Made by a program: the position numbers and the translations under genes | Part shown: positions 60,638-64,000 of the stretch, piece by piece | Layout: every line of letters begins with the position of its first letter | How positions within the stretch are numbered: position 1 is the first letter of the stretch | Origin: CAZVAR01 sp964625225 | Lineage (GTDB): Bacteria; Pseudomonadota; Alphaproteobacteria; JAJUGE01 | Assembly (NCBI GenBank): GCA_964625225.1 | Contig: CAZVAR010000002.1 | Span: 1-64,000, forward strand | Reading direction: 5' to 3' | DNA length: 64,000 bases | Notes under the pieces: model-generated | Seen by the model: only the letters and a program-made list of their open reading frames with translations | What the model was told of the DNA's origin: nothing | Databases searched by the model: none

Positions 60638-62536
60638 CTAGTCGCGAGCGGCGGCCTTGTCGGCGGCCGGGCCTCGGAACAGGACGGGGAGCCAGTAAAG
60701 GGCGGCGAGCACAGCCAGTTCGGCGGCGATGCGGGGCCATGCGTCGTAGGTCTCCAGGAGCACCAGCAGCAGGCCCCCGAAGACCAGCGCCAGGCGCAGC
60801 GGCACGCCGAGATCGACCCGGAACCAGCCGAACAGGCCGGCGGCGACGATGGTGAGGCCGAGCAGGTTGACCAGGAGCTGCCCGACGATCTCCGGCGCCG
60901 GGGCCTGCAGCATCAGCGCCGGCGTGTAGAGATAGCTGAAGCCGATGACGAACCCGGCGAGGGCGAGGCGCCAGGCGGCGAAGCCGGTGCGCATCGGGTC
61001 GGCCTTGGCGATCGACGCCGCGGCGTAGGAGGCGACCGAGACCGGCGGCGTCGCGTCCGCCAGAATGGAGAAGTAGAACACGAAGAGATGTGCCGCCAGC
61101 ACCGGCACGTCCATGCCGATCAGGATCGGCGCACCGATCGAGGCGCCGATGATATAGGCCGCCGTGGTCGGCACGCCCATGCCGAGGATCAGCGTCGTCA
61201 CCATCAGCAATCCGCCGGCCAGCAGCAGGTTGCCGCCGGAGAAGGAGGTGATGATGGTCGAGAAGGAGATGACGATCCCGGTGACGGTCAGGCAGGCGAC
61301 GAACATGCCGGCACCGGCACAGGCGAGCGCCACGATCACCATGTTCTTCCCGCCCGCGACCAGCATGGCCCAGAGCTGCCGCGGATAGATCCGCGTCTCG
61401 CGCCGCAGCCAGGAGACCGGCAGGACGGTGACGATCGCCCAGAAGGCGGCATAGTGCGGCGAGAAGTCCCGGAACAGCAGCACCAGCAGCACCATCACCG
61501 GCGCCAGCAGGTGCAGGTCCTTCAGGACGACGCGCCAGTCGGGGATCTCCGACGGATCGCAGCCCTGGAGCTGCATGCGCTTCGCCTCGAAATGCACGCA
61601 GACCAGGATCATGAAGAAGTAACAGACGGCGCCGATCGTGGCCGCGACGATAATCTGCGAATAGGGGATGTTGGTGATCTCGGCCATCACGAAGGCACCC
61701 GCGCCCATCACCGGCGGCATGACTTGGCCGCCGACGCTGGACGCAGCCTCCACCCCGCCGGCGAAGCTGCGGCGGTAGCCGAGCCGGATCATCGCCGGGA
61801 TCGTGAAGGAGCCGGTCGTGAACACGTTGGCGGTGGACGAGCCGCTGATTGTGCCGAACAGGGCGGAGCTGATGACCGCGACCTTGCCGGGGCCGCCCGA
61901 CTGCCGGCCGGCGACCCTCGTGCCGAGATTATGGAACAGCCGCCCGACGCCGCTGCCGTCGATAAAAGCGCCGAAGATGATGAAGATTGCCACCATCGTC
62001 GCCGAGATTCCGGTGATGGCGCCGTACATGCCCATGCCGTTGAGCAGGTACATCGTCTCCACGATCTCGGAGAAGCTCATGTCCCGGTAATGCAGGATGC
62101 CGGGCGAATATTCGGTGACGAAGAGGTAGAAGATGCCGAGGCCGAGCAGGCCGGCCAGCACCGGCGTCACCGCGCGCCGCAGCGCCTCGAGCATCAGCAG
62201 CGTCGCGAGCGTGCCGAGAACGAGTTCCGCCGGCAGAAGCGGATCGACGTTCTCGAAGCGGAGGTTGATCCGGAAGGCCTCGCGCCAGGAGTAGAGGTGC
62301 GGCAGCGTGGCGAGCAACGCCAGGCCCCAGTCGGCTGCCGAGGGCCGGTGTTTCGGCGAGCGCGGACCCGCGGGAAAGAGCAGGAAGGCGAGCGGCAGCA
62401 GGAACAGCAGGTGGAAGGAGCGCTGCGTGCGCGGCTCATAGAAGCCGAACCCGGCGGTCCACAGATGGAACAGCGTGGCGGCGGCGGCCCAGAGCGCGAT
62501 TACGACGCCGATGCTGCCGCGCACCTCACGCATCAT
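60638..62536 (-). CDS. TRAP transporter fused permease (TAXI type)
   Basis: A 632-aa inner-membrane protein in which DctQ-like (N-terminal four helices) and DctM-like (about twelve helices) parts are fused, as in TAXI-type TRAP systems. Characteristic segments: GSGVGRLFHNLGTRVAGRQS, SSALFGTISGSSTANVFTTG, SVGGQVMPPVMGAGAFVMAE and ADATPPVSVASYAAASIAKA. It takes up the ligand held by the preceding TAXI protein. The start at 62536 has a second ATG one codon later. A 294-base spacer separates its stop from mmgE/prpD; nothing was recognised there, but a promoter is possible. Confidence 0.92.
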   Translation of the reverse strand: MMREVRGSIGVVIALWAAAATLFHLWTAGFGFYEPRTQRSFHLLFLLPLAFLLFPAGPRSPKHRPSAADWGLALLATLPHLYSWREAFRINLRFENVDPLLPAELVLGTLATLLMLEALRRAVTPVLAGLLGLGIFYLFVTEYSPGILHYRDMSFSEIVETMYLLNGMGMYGAITGISATMVAIFIIFGAFIDGSGVGRLFHNLGTRVAGRQSGGPGKVAVISSALFGTISGSSTANVFTTGSFTIPAMIRLGYRRSFAGGVEAASSVGGQVMPPVMGAGAFVMAEITNIPYSQIIVAATIGAVCYFFMILVCVHFEAKRMQLQGCDPSEIPDWRVVLKDLHLLAPVMVLLVLLFRDFSPHYAAFWAIVTVLPVSWLRRETRIYPRQLWAMLVAGGKNMVIVALACAGAGMFVACLTVTGIVISFSTIITSFSGGNLLLAGGLLMVTTLILGMGVPTTAAYIIGASIGAPILIGMDVPVLAAHLFVFYFSILADATPPVSVASYAAASIAKADPMRTGFAAWRLALAGFVIGFSYLYTPALMLQAPAPEIVGQLLVNLLGLTIVAAGLFGWFRVDLGVPLRLALVFGGLLLVLLETYDAWPRIAAELAVLAALYWLPVLFRGPAADKAAARD

Positions 62537-62568
62537 CGGTGGACCTCATGATGACCGAGCACCGGCGG

Positions 62569-62698
62569 GCAGGATATCCCCGACCTTCGAGACGGCCACT
62601 GCGCGGCCGCCTCGGGGTGAGGATATCCTGAAACGGCCCGTTATGCCGAGGAGCGGCGCGCAGCGCCGCGCCTCGAAACGCGAGGAACAGACCATGGA
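62569..62698. repeat. Palindromic intergenic repeat cluster
   Basis: Two units sit between the TAXI protein and its permease. Unit 1: CAGGATATCC (62570-62579) and GGATATCCTG (62621-62630) are inverted copies around CCTTCGAGACGG and CGGCCGCCTCGGGGTGAGG words. Unit 2 (about 62645-62690): GAGGAGCGGCGCG and CGCCGCGCCTCGAA form a stem around GCAG. The words GTCTCGAAGG and GCCTCGAA are typical of alphaproteobacterial palindromic repeats (RIME-like). They could stabilise the upstream mRNA or attenuate the permease. Confidence 0.6.
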
Positions 62699-62712
62699 AT
62701 CGTCGTCGTCGC

Positions 62713-63681
62713 TCAGCTCGCGAAGCCCTTCTCTTTGTAGTACTTCATGGCGCCGGGATGGACCGGGACGGGCGTGGTCTTGACGGCCGTCTTGCAGTCG
62801 AACACGTCCATGCTGGCGTGAATGCTCGGCAGCTTGTCCTGGTTTTCGCACAGGGTCTTGGTGATCTTGTACGCGACATCCTCCGACAGGTCGGCGGAGG
62901 CCATCAGCGTGGTCGCCATGATGATGGTCGGCACCGGGCCGGTCTGCAGGTTCGGGTAGGTGCCGGCCGGGAACTCGCCCATCGAGTAGCCGTATTTCTG
63001 CCCGAACGTCTGCCGCAGATCCTCCGGCCAGGCCATCAGCTCGCCCTTGCGCGACTGCGTCGCGTCGATGACAGCCGCTCCCGGGATCCCGAGGACGATG
63101 AACACATAGTCGACCTGCCGGTCCTTCCAGGCATTGGCCAGCTCGTTGTAGTCGCCCTGGACGATCTTGAAGCCCTTGCTGCGCAGGCCCTCATAGGAGG
63201 TGCCGTAATAGTCCATGACGAAGCGGAAGGTCATCTCGTCCGAGGAGCCCGCCTTGGTCACTCCGATGTTAAGACCCTCGCCTTCCTTGAAGACTTCGGC
63301 GAAGCCGAGCTTCGCATCCTCCGACTTGAAGAAGTGCAGATAATTGTCGGAGAAGCTCTGCCCGATCATCATCAGCTTGTCGTGCGGCCTTCCCTTGTAG
63401 ATGCCCTCGCCCTCGCGGGCCATCTTGGCGAAGATGTCGAGGCCCATGCCGAGCTGGCTCTGGCCCTGCTGGATTTTCGAGGGATTGGCGGTGCCGCCGC
63501 CCGGGACGACCTTGACGGTCAGGCCGGGATTGGCCTCCTCGACGAGCTTCGCCATGCCCGAGGACATGGTATACCAGCCGCCGCCGAGTTGTCCGGCGAC
63601 CCATTCGATGGTCTGCGCTTGCGCGGAGAAGGAAACTGTCGCGGCAATGGCGGCTGCAACGGCCGTGTATCCGAGTCTCAT
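62713..63681 (-). CDS. TAXI-family TRAP transporter solute-binding protein
   Basis: A 322-aa exported binding protein with a signal peptide (cleavage near SFSAQAQ). TAXI features are IEWVAGQLGGGWYTMSSGMA, VVPGGGTANPSKIQQGQSQL and KEGEGLNIGVTKAGSSDEMT. Some family members bind glutamate or other small anions; the ligand here is unknown. It is the first gene of the operon with the fused permease, and the repeat cluster after it fits its need for higher expression than the membrane subunit. Confidence 0.92.
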   Translation of the reverse strand: MRLGYTAVAAAIAATVSFSAQAQTIEWVAGQLGGGWYTMSSGMAKLVEEANPGLTVKVVPGGGTANPSKIQQGQSQLGMGLDIFAKMAREGEGIYKGRPHDKLMMIGQSFSDNYLHFFKSEDAKLGFAEVFKEGEGLNIGVTKAGSSDEMTFRFVMDYYGTSYEGLRSKGFKIVQGDYNELANAWKDRQVDYVFIVLGIPGAAVIDATQSRKGELMAWPEDLRQTFGQKYGYSMGEFPAGTYPNLQTGPVPTIIMATTLMASADLSEDVAYKITKTLCENQDKLPSIHASMDVFDCKTAVKTTPVPVHPGAMKYYKEKGFAS

Positions 63682-63782
63682 GGCCCTTCCCTTAGTTCGA
63701 CGGACGACCCGCGGCCGTTCCGACGACCGGAACGTGCCGCGATCCCCCGAGCTTAGTACTCGCCGCCGGGGCTTGTATACGG

Positions 63783-64000
63783 TCAGTCGGCTCCGACATG
63801 ACGGCGTGCCGCCATCCGCTCGCGTACCAGGATGTAGAGACCGCTGCCGACGATCAGCGCACTGCCGAGCAGCGAGAGCGCATCCGGCACGTCGCCGAAC
63901 AAGGCGAACCCGAGCAGCACGGCCCAGACGATGCGGGTGTAGTTGAAAGGCGCGATCAGCGCGGCGGGAGCGAGGCCGAAGGCGCGCACGATCAGGAAAT
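63783..64000 (-). CDS. DMT/EamA-family transporter, C-terminal end (partial)
   Basis: The last 72 codons of a gene that starts beyond the window; the frame is open to base 64000 (FLIVRAFGLAPAALIAPFNY). Two helices of the EamA repeat are visible: TRIVWAVLLGFALFGDVP and LSLLGSALIVGSGLYILV. Such permeases export metabolites or amino acids. The substrate is unknown. An internal GTG at 63989 is not the start. Confidence 0.85.
   Translation of the reverse strand, partial: FLIVRAFGLAPAALIAPFNYTRIVWAVLLGFALFGDVPDALSLLGSALIVGSGLYILVRERMAARRHVGAD

Noticed and set aside
1..64000. tRNA, rRNA, CRISPR array, transposase, integrase or phage genes
   Set aside because: None seen on either strand by eye; no repeat-spacer pattern, DDE or tyrosine-recombinase motif appears in the translated frames.

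Overview
The window is a strongly GC-rich, gene-dense stretch of bacterial chromosome without rRNA, tRNA, CRISPR, phage or insertion-sequence genes. Gene content points to a free-living alphaproteobacterium, probably Rhodospirillales-like: a DUF3126 protein, three TRAP-type uptake systems or parts of them, several luciferase-like flavin oxidoreductases, a CaiB-type CoA transferase, a sulfite dehydrogenase, nitric oxide reductase, and intergenic palindromes of the alphaproteobacterial type. The taxonomic placement is inference from families, not a search result.

Layout. 1-7 kb: the end of an acetoacetyl-CoA synthetase gene, small exported proteins, a DHDPS-family lyase, a TPR/2-oxoglutarate oxygenase, a DUF2189 membrane protein and a phosphoribosyltransferase, with three broken genes between 2.0 and 7.5 kb. 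7.5-13.6 kb: a VOC dioxygenase-like protein; a minus-strand operon coding for an unrecognised 348-aa protein, a UGSC-family selenoprotein read through an in-frame UGA, and a CoA transferase; and, divergent from it, a SorAB sulfite dehydrogenase. 13.7-18.2 kb: an azoreductase/guanidinium-exporter pair with a divergent LysR regulator, then a TetR operon with a clear operator/promoter. 18.5-22.7 kb: a phosphonopyruvate hydrolase, an MFS carrier and a nitronate monooxygenase.

23-31 kb: a luciferase-like oxidoreductase, a complete dctPQM TRAP transporter, and a convergent SMP-30/SDR/hydrolase operon that looks like lactone or sugar-acid catabolism. 30.5-36 kb: a second luciferase-like enzyme translationally coupled to a 1210-aa hybrid sensor kinase, facing an OmpR-type regulator. 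36-48 kb: a third luciferase-like enzyme with a hotdog thioesterase, a thiolase, an exported cyclase, envelope proteins and a LuxR-type regulator. 47.8-56 kb: a form II CoxL-type molybdenum hydroxylase without its partner subunits, an orphan TRAP binding protein, and a norCBQD nitric oxide reductase operon. 57-63.7 kb: a TAXI-TRAP transporter followed by MmgE/PrpD, aspartate dehydrogenase and enolase-superfamily genes, a probable uptake and catabolic unit for an aspartate-related or imino-acid substrate. The window ends inside a DMT-family exporter gene.

The most notable element is the UGSC selenoprotein at 9804-10322. A conventional gene caller would split it at the UGA codon. A 9-bp hairpin with a GUU loop lies about 20 nt downstream of that codon, as expected for a bacterial SECIS element.
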